Shown here piece by piece: positions 8,587-17,118 of a DNA stretch of 46,934 nucleotides (position 1 is its first letter; each line of letters opens with the position of its first letter). The notes beneath the pieces are model-generated. The model did no database searches, was not told the DNA's origin, and saw only the letters and a list, made by a program, of their open reading frames with translations. Location: contig JAGXIL010000006.1 of NCBI GenBank assembly GCA_024635655.1, forward strand, positions 1-46,934. Reading direction: 5' to 3'. The translations under genes and the position numbers were made by a program. This stretch comes from Gillisia sp. Lineage in GTDB: Bacteria > Bacteroidota > Bacteroidia > Flavobacteriales > Flavobacteriaceae.

Positions 8587-9143
8587 TATGCAACTATTTT
8601 GAGAGGAGAGTTAGGATCATAATCAAAATCTTCTTCAAAAATAAACTTATTCATCATTGAAGTATAAGAGATTCCTTTTTGTTCAATTTTTTGAGTTTTA
8701 GATCGGGTAGTTGCTAATCCTTTCTTGACTTTAGTGATTCCAATTTGTTGTCTTTTACCAACGTAAGTAACGTAAGGTTCAGCAGCCAATGCCAGACTAG
8801 CAACTTTTTGAGTAAATAAAACAGATTTCGTAACTTCAATCAATTGTAGATTTAAAATATTTCCAATTTTCGAAATTGTCTCCAATTGTAAATTTTCTGC
8901 CCCTTTAAGAACTTTATGTATATACTGGGGAGAGCAATCCATAGCCTCCGCCAATTCCTTTTGATTCTTAGGATAGTTATTAGATTTTTTGTTCTCCCTT
9001 AAGGCTCCCAGGATTTTTACAGCAATCTCGAAAGAAATGTCAAGCCAGGCTTCGTTTTCTTCACGCCATTTAGCTTTATCAAGCCATCCCGATTTCTTCT
9101 CAGAGATCAAAGAGTTTAATTTGTTTGTTTTCTTCTTATTCAT
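8586..9143 (-). CDS. XRE-type HTH protein, putative HigA-like antitoxin
   Basis: This is a 185-aa DNA-binding protein. Residues about 60-100 form a helix-turn-helix: KELAEAMDCSPQYIHKVLKG, followed by LETISKIGNILNLQL, the classic HTH_3 pattern. The C-terminal 80 residues are basic with a final acidic segment and could be the chaperone-addiction region found in TAC antitoxins. The start overlaps the upstream toxin-like gene (ATGA) and its stop overlaps the SecB-like start (TAATG), so all three are coupled. It probably represses its own operon from a promoter in the gap 9680-9763. Confidence 0.7.
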   Translation of the reverse strand: MNKKKTNKLNSLISEKKSGWLDKAKWREENEAWLDISFEIAVKILGALRENKKSNNYPKNQKELAEAMDCSPQYIHKVLKGAENLQLETISKIGNILNLQLIEVTKSVLFTQKVASLALAAEPYVTYVGKRQQIGITKVKKGLATTRSKTQKIEQKGISYTSMMNKFIFEEDFDYDPNSPLKIVA

Positions 9144-9679
9144 AATTCAAAGATTTCATTAAAGCTTTCTTCATCAATTACTCCTTCGTGAAGGAGATAA
9201 TCTCTACATCTGTTAATCTTTTTTAATTCCTCATTGGTGTGGTCTCTGTCCTGCATTTGATATTGATTGTTGGCAGCTATCGCACCTCCATCCAATTTAA
9301 TAGTTCCACCGGTAATTAGATATACATTTTCATCAATTCGAATTGCATATAATCTTAACCACCGATTGGGTGCTTTTTGAGGGGAAAGTAATTTTGGTCT
9401 GATTTCATGATTGTCAAGGTTCTTAAATAATTCATTTAACCTTATGGGTTGGGAAGAAGTTAATGCGATTAACTTCTTTCTTAAAATTTTAGCTTCCCTT
9501 CGTACTTTGTTTATAGCTTCTTCAATTGAAATATCTATATCCTTTTCATTTTCCTCAAAAAAATCATTCAAATAGAGAGGATCTTCCCATTGATCAAACA
9601 ATTTTTCCAACTCATCAAACTCCTCATCAGGGAATCTGATAGATAATAAGAATGGAACAAATGTATGTATAATTTTCAT
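9140..9679 (-). CDS. Putative RelE/HigB-like toxin
   Basis: The 179-aa protein has a helical N-terminal half and a C-terminal core with RWLRLYAIRIDENVYLITGG (residues about 105-124), the beta-hairpin pattern of ParE/RelE/HigB-fold toxins. A final helix follows (NEELKKINRCRDYL). It is first in the operon ahead of an HTH antitoxin and SecB-like chaperone, matching the gene order of the TAC systems typified by Mycobacterium tuberculosis HigBA-Rv1957. If correct, it should be a ribosome-dependent mRNA interferase. The family call rests on one motif plus context; the protein is larger than most HigB (about 90-125 aa). Confidence 0.55.
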   Translation of the reverse strand: MKIIHTFVPFLLSIRFPDEEFDELEKLFDQWEDPLYLNDFFEENEKDIDISIEEAINKVRREAKILRKKLIALTSSQPIRLNELFKNLDNHEIRPKLLSPQKAPNRWLRLYAIRIDENVYLITGGTIKLDGGAIAANNQYQMQDRDHTNEELKKINRCRDYLLHEGVIDEESFNEIFEL

Positions 9680-9763
9680 TTAATCAACCTGTGGGTTTAT
9701 TTTTATATTTGATTTAACCTTTTGTGCAATAATTTTAAAGAGTTTCTACTGAGTGATAAGATT

Positions 9764-10744
9764 CTAAATCATTTTTGATTTCAGTTGAGTTATCGACTTT
9801 TCACTATTATTAATCGAAGTTAATAGAGCCTGTAACTCCTGGTCCAATATTCTTTTTTCCTCCTGAATTCTTCTGAGTTGTATTTCAACTATATCAGCTT
9901 TTGAATTAATTTCCTTTTTTCTTTCCTTTTCCTTCTCAACCAGGGAAACTAAATGTTCAATTTCTTGAGTTTTCTCTTGATTTAAAAGCAACCTGTTAGC
10001 GCAAATCTGGATCACAATAATAGTGGCAAGTTCGTAATTACCTTTAACCAAGCTCCGTGAGGCATTCAGAGTAGCTTTAAATTTTTTTGAAATGCTTTCG
10101 AAATTATCATTTCTTAGAGAATATGCCAGTGCACCAATACCCACGGCCCATCCCACCGGACCTGTAACAAAAGCAAGGAAAGAACTCATACCCGTATAGA
10201 AGGCAAAAGGTAATGTAAGACCAAATAAACTTGTAAGACCACCTACAAAGGTGGATGCCATAATAAACAAACCCATTCCGGAAATTTCTGCTAATGCTAA
10301 GGCTCCAACCGTGCCAAGAGAAGCCAGTTGAGAGCCTTCCAAATTTTTCTCTTCCAGAACTTTATTTAATTCCTTTTGAAATTTTTCTTTTTCTTCCGGG
10401 GATAATTTCTCGAAATTTTCCCTGAACTTGAAAATAAGGATCTCTTCCTCTATTTTTTTTACATCGGTGTTGGTAGTTCTAATTCCGCATTGATCAGTGA
10501 TCTTTTTCAAAATCTCACTATATGTTAATGGGCTCTGCATGAAACCTTTAAAAGGCCTGATAATACCAGATAATTCTTTTTCAATAACAAAGTTTTCCCC
10601 CGGTTTTTTATTAAGTAGTTTTTCAAAAATTTTCCGTTGATCATTATTTAATTTGGAAAATAATTTGGTGGGATATGGAAGGTGTTGCGAAAAATCTATA
10701 CCTGAAAGTTCGTCGTCAATGTCTGGCACATGGGAGTTATGCAT
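9764..10744 (-). CDS. YaaW-like (UPF0174) protein with hydrophobic Gly-rich core
   Basis: The 326-aa protein has a charged helical N-terminal half (LSPEEKEKFQKELNKVL at 114-130), a Gly/Ala-rich hydrophobic core at 140-210 (segments ALALAEISGMGLFIMAST, LTLPFAFYTGMSSFLAFVTG, PVGWAVGIGALAYSL), and a C-terminal coiled coil at about 255-325. The L-T-L-P-F-A-F-Y-T-G and GPVGWA segments are typical of the YaaW/UPF0174 family, whose function is unknown. The hydrophobic core could insert in membranes like a pore-former or associate with them. The gene is divergent from the decayed brxA copy and may originally have shared a promoter region with the BREX operon. It lies 84 nt upstream of the toxin operon. 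Confidence 0.6.
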   Translation of the reverse strand: MHNSHVPDIDDELSGIDFSQHLPYPTKLFSKLNNDQRKIFEKLLNKKPGENFVIEKELSGIIRPFKGFMQSPLTYSEILKKITDQCGIRTTNTDVKKIEEEILIFKFRENFEKLSPEEKEKFQKELNKVLEEKNLEGSQLASLGTVGALALAEISGMGLFIMASTFVGGLTSLFGLTLPFAFYTGMSSFLAFVTGPVGWAVGIGALAYSLRNDNFESISKKFKATLNASRSLVKGNYELATIIVIQICANRLLLNQEKTQEIEHLVSLVEKEKERKKEINSKADIVEIQLRRIQEEKRILDQELQALLTSINNSEKSITQLKSKMI

Positions 10745-10870
10745 ATAATAAGTTTTAGAAAATAGAAATTAGAGGTAGGGAATAAAATTTCTATCAATAA
10801 ATGGATTGCTAAATATAAAGAAAAAATTAACATTATGAATTGTTTGCTTATCCTATAGAAGTATCGTATT

Positions 10871-11014
10871 ATTATAAAAGTGTTAATATATTTAACTAAA
10901 TTTCATAATTGAATGGAGTTCAATTTTAAAGCGATTTAAATTGGCTATTTGATAATTGATTTACGCGAGGTGAAAAATACGATTTTGCCTTTACATCTTC
11001 TTCCCTACGCTTAA
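10871..11014 (+). repeat. Copy 1 of duplicated brxA upstream region and 5' end
   Basis: These 144 nt align without gaps to 18203-18346, the upstream region and first codons of the intact brxA. I count 6 mismatches by eye (about 96% identity): three in the 92-nt non-coding part and three from the start codon on. The conserved non-coding part presumably holds the brxA promoter. The two copies lie in the same orientation 7332 bp apart and bracket the seven-gene operon 11184-17952. Confidence 0.9.
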
Positions 11015-11063
11015 GTAGATTATGTTATGACCTGGGGGCGAGTAAAAAGTGCCACCGGTAAAT
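10963..11063 (+). pseudogene. brxA: Decayed brxA 5' fragment
   Basis: This remnant of the BREX gene brxA aligns with the intact gene from its start codon. The ATG is changed to ACG (10963-10965). The first 17 codons otherwise match closely (EKYDFAFTSSSLRL in the intact gene, RKYDFAFTSSSLRL here). About 44 nt present in the intact gene are then missing, and homology resumes at 11015-11063, opposite 18391-18436, at lower identity (roughly 70-80%) with a 1-nt insertion in an A-run. An in-frame stop follows at 11059-11061. The lower identity of the second half suggests the fragment is a recombinant or an older brxA allele. Confidence 0.85.
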
Positions 11064-11183
11064 ATATCGCAGTAAAGATTAACACAAAGAAATACGGAGG
11101 AAAGTTTTAGAAATTCTAAGAATTTACTTTTGCCCATTTTCCATTTCTATAGTAAGATATTATAATAATTTAACATATAAGAC
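11064..11183 (+). promoter_or_regulatory. Candidate promoter of the seven-gene operon
   Basis: TACTTTTG at 11125-11132 fits the Bacteroidota sigma-A -7 consensus TAnnTTTG exactly and lies 51 nt before the ATG at 11184. A clear -33 TTTG is not present; TTTTAG about 20 nt upstream is the nearest match. The rest of the intergenic stretch 10745-11183, apart from the brxA remnant, shows no gene. Confidence 0.35.
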
Positions 11184-12008
11184 ATGACCACAGGGATTTG
11201 CCTCGAAAATATTAATCTAAGCGCAGAAATGCAATCAGATATATTTTTAGCTATTCAAAATCATCTACACCACCACAAAGTAGTCGTTTTAAAAAAACAA
11301 AATATTTCGGATGAACAATTTATGAACTTCGCCCTTAAATTCGGTGCCATTTTTCAGGCTGGTAAAAACCCGGTTTTGGGCAATAGTGGATCTGAAACGA
11401 ACATTGTTGTGGTTGGAAATCAAGCAAAAGAGTATAAAAACTCCTACCTGGGTCATCAAGAAGTATTACCTCATTCGGATCATCAGTGGATCCTAAACCC
11501 TTCATCTGTATCTATGCTTTACGCTATAGATGTGGAAAAAAATGCTGCTCCAACAACCTGGACAAATATGGCTACAGCTTACTCCATTTTGGATGAAACT
11601 TTAAAAGACCAGATCAAGAATTTAAAAACTATAACATACAATCCTTTCTTTAGACCGTTTGGAACAGTGAATGCGAAATATGTAAACAGAAACTTAGATA
11701 TTCCGCCAGGTGAGATTTTCGAACATCCTTTGGTAAGAACTCATCCTATAACAAGGGAAAAGATATTATATATGCATCGAGCATATGAAATGGAATTCGA
11801 GGGAATGAATTATGATGAAGGATTTGCTCTTTGGTGTAAGCTAAACGACCATATAGATAATTTGGAATGTAAATATACTCACAAATGGGAGATTGGTGAT
11901 CTGGTCATATGGGATAACCGGGCTACAATCCATTATCGTCCTTCTTTTGCCCCAAACGAACGCAGAGTATTAAAACGAATTTCAATTAGTGGAGAAAGGC
12001 CATTTTAA
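11184..12008 (+). CDS. TauD/TfdA-family Fe(II)/2-oxoglutarate dioxygenase
   Basis: The 274-aa enzyme has the iron-binding facial triad H97-x-D99 (LPHSDHQW) and H250 (WDNRATIHYR), and a C-terminal Arg (R261 or R265, in RRVLKRISISGE) for 2-oxoglutarate. The length is normal for TauD-type enzymes. It should hydroxylate or desaturate a small acidic or amino-acid-like substrate, or a sugar-linked group; the substrate is unknown. It is the first gene of a compact seven-gene operon of sugar- and group-modifying enzymes (27 nt to the next gene) and has its own candidate -7 box. Confidence 0.85.
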   Translation: MTTGICLENINLSAEMQSDIFLAIQNHLHHHKVVVLKKQNISDEQFMNFALKFGAIFQAGKNPVLGNSGSETNIVVVGNQAKEYKNSYLGHQEVLPHSDHQWILNPSSVSMLYAIDVEKNAAPTTWTNMATAYSILDETLKDQIKNLKTITYNPFFRPFGTVNAKYVNRNLDIPPGEIFEHPLVRTHPITREKILYMHRAYEMEFEGMNYDEGFALWCKLNDHIDNLECKYTHKWEIGDLVIWDNRATIHYRPSFAPNERRVLKRISISGERPF

Positions 12009-12035
12009 TTTACCGGAAATTATATAATTTGTGAA

Positions 12036-13508
12036 ATGACAGAATCCTCTAGTGTTAGAATAATTTTAATTGGTTGTGGTCCACACGCAAAGCGAATATA
12101 TTTGCCTGCTTTGCAAAGATTGGCGAATGTTGAGCTTTCACTTGTAATTGAGTTAAAGGGAAAAGAACAGGAACTTTTAGAACATAGGGAAAAACTGAAG
12201 AGTACCGACTTTTGGTTCATTGATGCCTTTGAAAAAACATTACCGGATCATATATCCCGAAAGCTATCCGAATATGTTCATAAAAGAAGGATTGACGGAG
12301 TAATCATTGCTACAGAACCGCTGGTTCATGTAGCATATTCACTTTGGGCACTTGATAATAATTTAAATATTTTACTCGATAAACCAATTTCTACTTACAA
12401 AAACGTTACGACATGCCCCCAAAGTGCTAACAACATCTTAATGGACTATCTGGATCTTATCGAAAGGTATAATGAGGTTCAGAAGATAAATGAGACGGTA
12501 TTCATCATCAATTCCCAAAGACGTTTCCACGACGGTTTTGAGTTTGTAAAGAGTCAACTCAATGAGGTGGCAAAGAGAACCAATTGCCCTGTTACATTCA
12601 TTCAAGCATATCACTGTGATGGTCAGTGGCGACTGCCTTCAGAAATTGTCACACAAGAATACCATCCTTATTGTTATGGTTATGGAAAAGCATCCCATAG
12701 TGGATACCACATTTTCGATACTGTTTATCAATTATATAAGTCTGCCATAATGGAAGATAAGATGGCCGATAAAATGGAAATTGTTAGCTCATTTGTTCAG
12801 CCAAATGGATTTTTCAAACAGCTGAACGAGAAGGACTATCAAAGAATTTTTGGAAAGTCATACAATGACGCTAATAAATGGACGGATGAAGAGCTAAGCC
12901 ATCTCTGTGAGGACTTTGGAGAAATTGACCTTTCCTCTATTATTAATTTAGTAAAAGAAGATCATACTGTCGCAAATTTCAGTATTAATCTTCTGCATAA
13001 TGGGTTTGCAGGAAGAACGTGGATGTATCCTGGCACAGATCTTTATAAAGGCAATGGCAGAATCAAACATGAAAGTTATCAAATCCAACAAGGCCCTTTT
13101 CAGAACATTCAGATCCACGCTTATCAAGGCTCAGAAAATCACGATGTCATAGACGGAGTTGAGGATCATTTGGGAGGTAAGAACCATTTCGATGTCTTCG
13201 TCTTCCGAAACCCTATGATCTCTAAGGGAAATAAGCAACCAGAAAGATTTCATTTCTCTGATCTGGCAGGTCAATCTTCAAACGATTCCATGATCAAAAT
13301 GGAGTCCGTAAAATTCAAAGTAGTTGAAGATTTTGTGGATTATTTGAGCGGTAAAAAAACTAAAGATCAACTTAGATCAAAAATAGATGATCATCTTATT
13401 CCGGTAAAGATGATGAGCGGTATATACAGATCTCACATTCATCGAAAAGCAAATGAAGATTGTGTTGTGAAATTTGATTTCACTTCCAAAATTGCAGAAG
13501 TAGTATGA
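12036..13508 (+). CDS. Gfo/Idh/MocA-like NAD(P)-dependent oxidoreductase
   Basis: The 490-aa protein starts with a Rossmann motif (ILIGCGPHAKR, residues 10-20) followed by YLPAL, and has a DKP triad (115-117) at the place of the usual EKP catalytic motif of the Gfo/Idh/MocA family. The C-terminal part (200-490) is long and carries conserved-looking His/Tyr segments (EYHPYCYGYG, HSGYHIFD). Such enzymes oxidise or reduce sugars, inositols or nucleotide sugars. The gene overlaps the next one by 4 nt (ATGA), so the dehydrogenases are coupled. It is longer than the usual 330-400 aa, which points to a divergent subfamily. Confidence 0.75.
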   Translation: MTESSSVRIILIGCGPHAKRIYLPALQRLANVELSLVIELKGKEQELLEHREKLKSTDFWFIDAFEKTLPDHISRKLSEYVHKRRIDGVIIATEPLVHVAYSLWALDNNLNILLDKPISTYKNVTTCPQSANNILMDYLDLIERYNEVQKINETVFIINSQRRFHDGFEFVKSQLNEVAKRTNCPVTFIQAYHCDGQWRLPSEIVTQEYHPYCYGYGKASHSGYHIFDTVYQLYKSAIMEDKMADKMEIVSSFVQPNGFFKQLNEKDYQRIFGKSYNDANKWTDEELSHLCEDFGEIDLSSIINLVKEDHTVANFSINLLHNGFAGRTWMYPGTDLYKGNGRIKHESYQIQQGPFQNIQIHAYQGSENHDVIDGVEDHLGGKNHFDVFVFRNPMISKGNKQPERFHFSDLAGQSSNDSMIKMESVKFKVVEDFVDYLSGKKTKDQLRSKIDDHLIPVKMMSGIYRSHIHRKANEDCVVKFDFTSKIAEVV

Positions 13509-14440
13509 AAGTCATATTTATCGATCGCTGTGTTAAAGAACCAAATGTTTTTAGGAAAGTATTTGCAGATAAAAGCGAAACATACCTGATAACGACCGAT
13601 CTTAATCATTGCTCCTCAGAAGAGATTGACATAGTTGTTATCTGGCTCGAAGTACCGGCTATATTAAGATCTTTCCCGAATTTAGAACTGATCCTTGTTT
13701 GCGGGAGCGGAATTGATCACATTATAGATAACAACAACTTACCTGAAGGTGTGCCTTTAGTAAGATTAGTTGATTTTGATCTGCGACAAAGAGTGGCAAA
13801 TTATGTATTAGATCATGTAAAGGAATACCAAAACAAACTGAATAATTCTGATTATGAAAATCCTTCAGCTGGTGACAGGCTAAATAGACAAATTGCTAAT
13901 AGCCCTCATTTAAAGATAGGTATAATGGGATTAGGACTAATTGGAAGCACGATTGCAAGAACTTTAGAATCATATGGAATTGAAGTCTTTGGTTGGGTAA
14001 GAACTAAAAAAAAAAGAGCGATCAAAAATGTCTTCATTGGTAGATCCTCATTAAGTAGGTTTGCCGAACAATGTGAGATAATCATCTGCCAACTTCCTCT
14101 GACCCCGGCAACTAAGGGTATTCTGAATCGGGAATTGTTTTACTCTATGCCTAAAGCAGGATATATCATAAATGTAGGGAGAGGAGCACATCTAAATGAT
14201 GATGACCTTATAGAAGCCATCGAAACTGGTCAGCTCTTAGGAGCCTCACTAGATGTGTTTGCGAAAGAACCTTTACCTGAAGATCATCCTTTTTATGAAA
14301 TTCAGGATATTAGGCTAACTCCACACATTGCAGGTATCGTAGATCCTCAAAAACAAGCCAATTATGCCTATAATGTAATTCAGGATTTTTATAAAAGAAA
14401 AAGGGTTGACGGAATGGTAGTTTATAAGGAAAAATATTGA
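13505..14440 (+). CDS. D-isomer-specific 2-hydroxyacid dehydrogenase
   Basis: This 311-aa enzyme has the NAD-binding GLGLIG (142-147) and the catalytic set R226 (VGRGA), E255 (FAKEP) and H274 (TPHIAG). The family interconverts 2-hydroxy and 2-keto acids (D-lactate, glycerate or phosphoglycerate dehydrogenases and relatives). No C-terminal ACT domain is present, so a housekeeping SerA is unlikely. Placement in the operon suggests it makes or uses a hydroxy-acid group, such as a lactyl or glyceryl substituent; this is inference. It overlaps the upstream gene by ATGA and has a 7-nt gap to the glycosyltransferase gene. Confidence 0.85.
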   Translation: MKVIFIDRCVKEPNVFRKVFADKSETYLITTDLNHCSSEEIDIVVIWLEVPAILRSFPNLELILVCGSGIDHIIDNNNLPEGVPLVRLVDFDLRQRVANYVLDHVKEYQNKLNNSDYENPSAGDRLNRQIANSPHLKIGIMGLGLIGSTIARTLESYGIEVFGWVRTKKKRAIKNVFIGRSSLSRFAEQCEIIICQLPLTPATKGILNRELFYSMPKAGYIINVGRGAHLNDDDLIEAIETGQLLGASLDVFAKEPLPEDHPFYEIQDIRLTPHIAGIVDPQKQANYAYNVIQDFYKRKRVDGMVVYKEKY

Positions 14441-14447
14441 ACAATAA

Positions 14448-15623
14448 ATGGAAGTAAAAACACCTAAATCTAATCTCTTTCTTTATTGCAATTATGTATA
14501 TGGTATCGGGCACCTTATAAGATCTTTAGAATTATCCAAAGGATTGACAAAGGACTATAATGTTTACCTTCTTACCGGTGGTGAGCCTGTGCCAAATTTA
14601 GAGATTTGCGACTCCATCAAATTCATACAATTACCGGCCTTATTTAAGAAGGAAAAAGACGTGGAATTGACCCCAGTTGACCTGGATATCACACTATCAG
14701 AATGTTTTACAAGAAGAAAGCTACTAATAGATCAGTGGGTAAAGGACATAAAACCTGATGTGATCATAACTGAGCATTTTCCATTTGGCCTATTATTCGA
14801 AAAGGAGTCATTACATCTTATAAATTCTGCTAAAGAATACAATCAGAACTTAAAGCTTGTATGTAGTGTAAGAGAAGTGATTGAGTCACCAAAGGGAGGA
14901 CCAAATGATGAGAAGGTGTGCCATATCCTCAATAGGAATTTTGATCTGCTACTAGTTCACGGAGATGAGCGAATCATTCCTATTTCAAGAAGTTTTCCAA
15001 ATTTACACAACATACAAATACCGGTTATACATACTGGGTATATAGTTTCCAAAAAATCCGCAGAAACTGTTCAAAATGCCGACAGGCCAATTTTACTGGC
15101 TTCTGTGGCAGGTGGCAGACTGGGTACTGAATTACTTGAAGCTGTCATTGAAAGTCATAAAAAATTAGTGACTGAGGTTCCCCATCAAGTAATAATTTTT
15201 ACTGGTGCATTTCAAGATCAGGCCATGGAAGATTTAATAAAAGAATCGACAGTAGAAAATCATAACATTCAAATTTTGAAATTTGATAGAAATCGATATC
15301 TCCACTATTTATCCTTTGCAGAAGTAGTAATAAGCCTGGGTGGTTATAATTCAACGTTAGAGTCGATTTATTTGAAAAAGAAAGTATTGATCTACAATAG
15401 GGATTTCGCAGGTAATAACAGAGAGCAAAATTTACGAATCCGATCTTTAGAAGATAAAGGTTGTTTAAAGACATTTACAGCGGAAGATCTTTCCAATGGA
15501 AGGCTTTTAAAATTGATTCTTAGTGCATTCAACAGTAAAAATGATCTTGTTCATGAAATAGACTTTGATGGTGTTGAGAAGTCACGCGAGCAGATAACTA
15601 ACCTGCAAATAGAAGTCCAATGA
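14448..15623 (+). CDS. COG4671-like GT-B glycosyltransferase
   Basis: The 391-aa protein follows the MurG-like GT-B plan. It has an N-terminal YGIGHLIRSLELSKGL (18-33) with the Gly-His acceptor-side loop, TGGEPVPN (43-50), TEHFPFG (108-114), LLVHGDERI (168-176) and VIHTGYI (193-199), then a donor-side domain with SVAGGR (219-224), LGGYNSTLES (297-306) and E326-Q327. The ordered motifs are those I know from COG4671 predicted glycosyltransferases, whose acceptors are unknown. It has no membrane segment. It is coupled to the downstream deacetylase gene by an ATGA overlap, suggesting that the glycosyl product is then deacetylated. Confidence 0.8.
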   Translation: MEVKTPKSNLFLYCNYVYGIGHLIRSLELSKGLTKDYNVYLLTGGEPVPNLEICDSIKFIQLPALFKKEKDVELTPVDLDITLSECFTRRKLLIDQWVKDIKPDVIITEHFPFGLLFEKESLHLINSAKEYNQNLKLVCSVREVIESPKGGPNDEKVCHILNRNFDLLLVHGDERIIPISRSFPNLHNIQIPVIHTGYIVSKKSAETVQNADRPILLASVAGGRLGTELLEAVIESHKKLVTEVPHQVIIFTGAFQDQAMEDLIKESTVENHNIQILKFDRNRYLHYLSFAEVVISLGGYNSTLESIYLKKKVLIYNRDFAGNNREQNLRIRSLEDKGCLKTFTAEDLSNGRLLKLILSAFNSKNDLVHEIDFDGVEKSREQITNLQIEVQ

Positions 15624-16354
15624 TTGACACTTTGGAGGTCAAGAAACAACAAAGTTCATATAGAACGACTATTCTATTATATCATCAAATTGGAGAGACC
15701 TTACATAATAGTGTGAACCCAGATTGTTTTTGTAGAAAGGAAAAGTTCTGTCAGCAGATGGAGTACTTGAAATCTTCTTCTATTGAGGTTGTCAGTTTAG
15801 ACCGCGCTATAACTGCTTTATTTTCTGAAGGTCAACCTCAAAGAAATCAGGTTGTTTTGACTTTCGATGACGGTTGTGGATCTTTTTATGATGTGGCTCA
15901 CCCAATATTGGAAAAATGTGGCTTCCCTGCTACTATATACCCCGTAGTTGGTTCTTTAGGACAGGTTGCTAATTGGGGTGGCAAAGTCTATCCCCATTTG
16001 AAGATATTGGATCAAAAGAAATTGATCGCGCTTAGCAATAATGGTGTGGAGATAGGTGGTCACACAGTGAATCATGTAAAATTAGATCAGGTTCCAAAAA
16101 CGGATGCAGTTCAAGAAATAAAGAACTGTAAAGTTGAACTAGAACAGATCCTCAATAAAGAGGTAACGACATTTGCGTTTCCACATGGAAAATATAATTC
16201 GACCATCATAGAAATGGTAAAACGTGCTGGTTTTAAAAATGCCCTCACATGTGAATCAAACTATGCTAACAATGCTAGTTCAGTTTTTGAAATACCAAGA
16301 CGATATATAACCAATTATGATGATCTAAGATCATTTGAAAAAAAGCTTTTATAA
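15620..16354 (+). CDS. Polysaccharide deacetylase (NodB homology, CE4)
   Basis: The 244-aa protein has the N-terminal strand ILLYHQIGE (18-26), the catalytic TFDDG motif (81-85), and the metal-binding HTVNH (148-152), followed by AFPHGKYN. These are the main CE4 motifs for metal-dependent N- or O-deacetylation of sugars. There is no signal peptide, so it probably acts in the cytoplasm on a precursor, unlike secreted peptidoglycan deacetylases. ATGA overlap with the upstream glycosyltransferase gene and about 20 nt of overlap with the following radical SAM gene (or none if that gene starts at 16356). Confidence 0.85.
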   Translation: MIDTLEVKKQQSSYRTTILLYHQIGETLHNSVNPDCFCRKEKFCQQMEYLKSSSIEVVSLDRAITALFSEGQPQRNQVVLTFDDGCGSFYDVAHPILEKCGFPATIYPVVGSLGQVANWGGKVYPHLKILDQKKLIALSNNGVEIGGHTVNHVKLDQVPKTDAVQEIKNCKVELEQILNKEVTTFAFPHGKYNSTIIEMVKRAGFKNALTCESNYANNASSVFEIPRRYITNYDDLRSFEKKLL

Positions 16355-17111
16355 CATGAAACCTTATCCTCTATTTGAAAAGATATCAATCGAATGCAAT
16401 TCGTTTTGCAATAGGTCTTGCTCATTTTGCACAAGATCCATCGATAACAGAGAAAAAGCGAGAATGCCAACAGAACTTGTCCACAAAGTATTATATGAGC
16501 TGGCTGAGATTAATTACAAAGGTCTTATATCTTTCCATTTCTATAATGAGATATTTACCGATAAGAGAATATTTTCTTTCTACGAAAAATGCAAGGAGCT
16601 TAATTTATATAACTATGTGTTTACAAACGGTGATTTCTTAACTCCAGATATTGTCAATAGGCTTAGCACCTATAATATCAAAGATTTCACCCTTTCAATT
16701 TATGATTGGGAATCAGATGATGACTATGAAAGGAAAAAGAATCGTTTCAATAGTGAACTTAAACTTTCTGATCATGATTGGAACTACAATGTTGTGAAAG
16801 GCGGTGAAAACTTCGGTAACCGCGCCGGGTATGTAGATCACAAGATCGAAGAGTTTGATTTACCAATAAAAGCTGGTTGTTCTAAAATAGAAAATAAGCT
16901 TGAGATTAGATACGACGGAAAAGCTGTAATGTGTTGTCTGGACTATTTCGGTATCCATAAGATCGGGGATATCAAAAACGATAATATAATTGATATATGG
17001 TACAGTGAGCAAAAGCAAAAGCAGATCGCAGATCTCAGAAAGGGCTCAAGAGATAAATATAAGTTGTGCTCCAAGTGCTCAGACTACATAATCCCACTGA
17101 AAAATAGTTGA
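16335..17111 (+). CDS. Radical SAM enzyme with SPASM-type C-terminus
   Basis: The 258-aa protein has the radical SAM cluster C25-x3-C29-x2-C32 near the N-terminus (FCNRSCSFC). Its C-terminal half has GCSKIENKLEIRYDGKAVMC, a CC pair, a GDI-x-I-x-D-IW segment and a final CSKC, a SPASM-like arrangement for auxiliary Fe-S clusters. Such enzymes do radical chemistry on peptides, sugars or aminoglycosides. An alternative start (MKPYPLF) at 16356 lies just after the upstream stop and would avoid the overlap; both are plausible. It is the only radical enzyme of the operon, and no precursor peptide was found nearby, so a sugar or small molecule substrate is favoured. Confidence 0.8.
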   Translation: MKKSFYNMKPYPLFEKISIECNSFCNRSCSFCTRSIDNREKARMPTELVHKVLYELAEINYKGLISFHFYNEIFTDKRIFSFYEKCKELNLYNYVFTNGDFLTPDIVNRLSTYNIKDFTLSIYDWESDDDYERKKNRFNSELKLSDHDWNYNVVKGGENFGNRAGYVDHKIEEFDLPIKAGCSKIENKLEIRYDGKAVMCCLDYFGIHKIGDIKNDNIIDIWYSEQKQKQIADLRKGSRDKYKLCSKCSDYIIPLKNS

Positions 17112-17118
17112 TTACTCT

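Noticed and set aside
13505..14440. Housekeeping phosphoglycerate dehydrogenase (SerA)
   Set aside because: The protein is short, lacks an ACT domain and is coupled to sugar-modifying genes.
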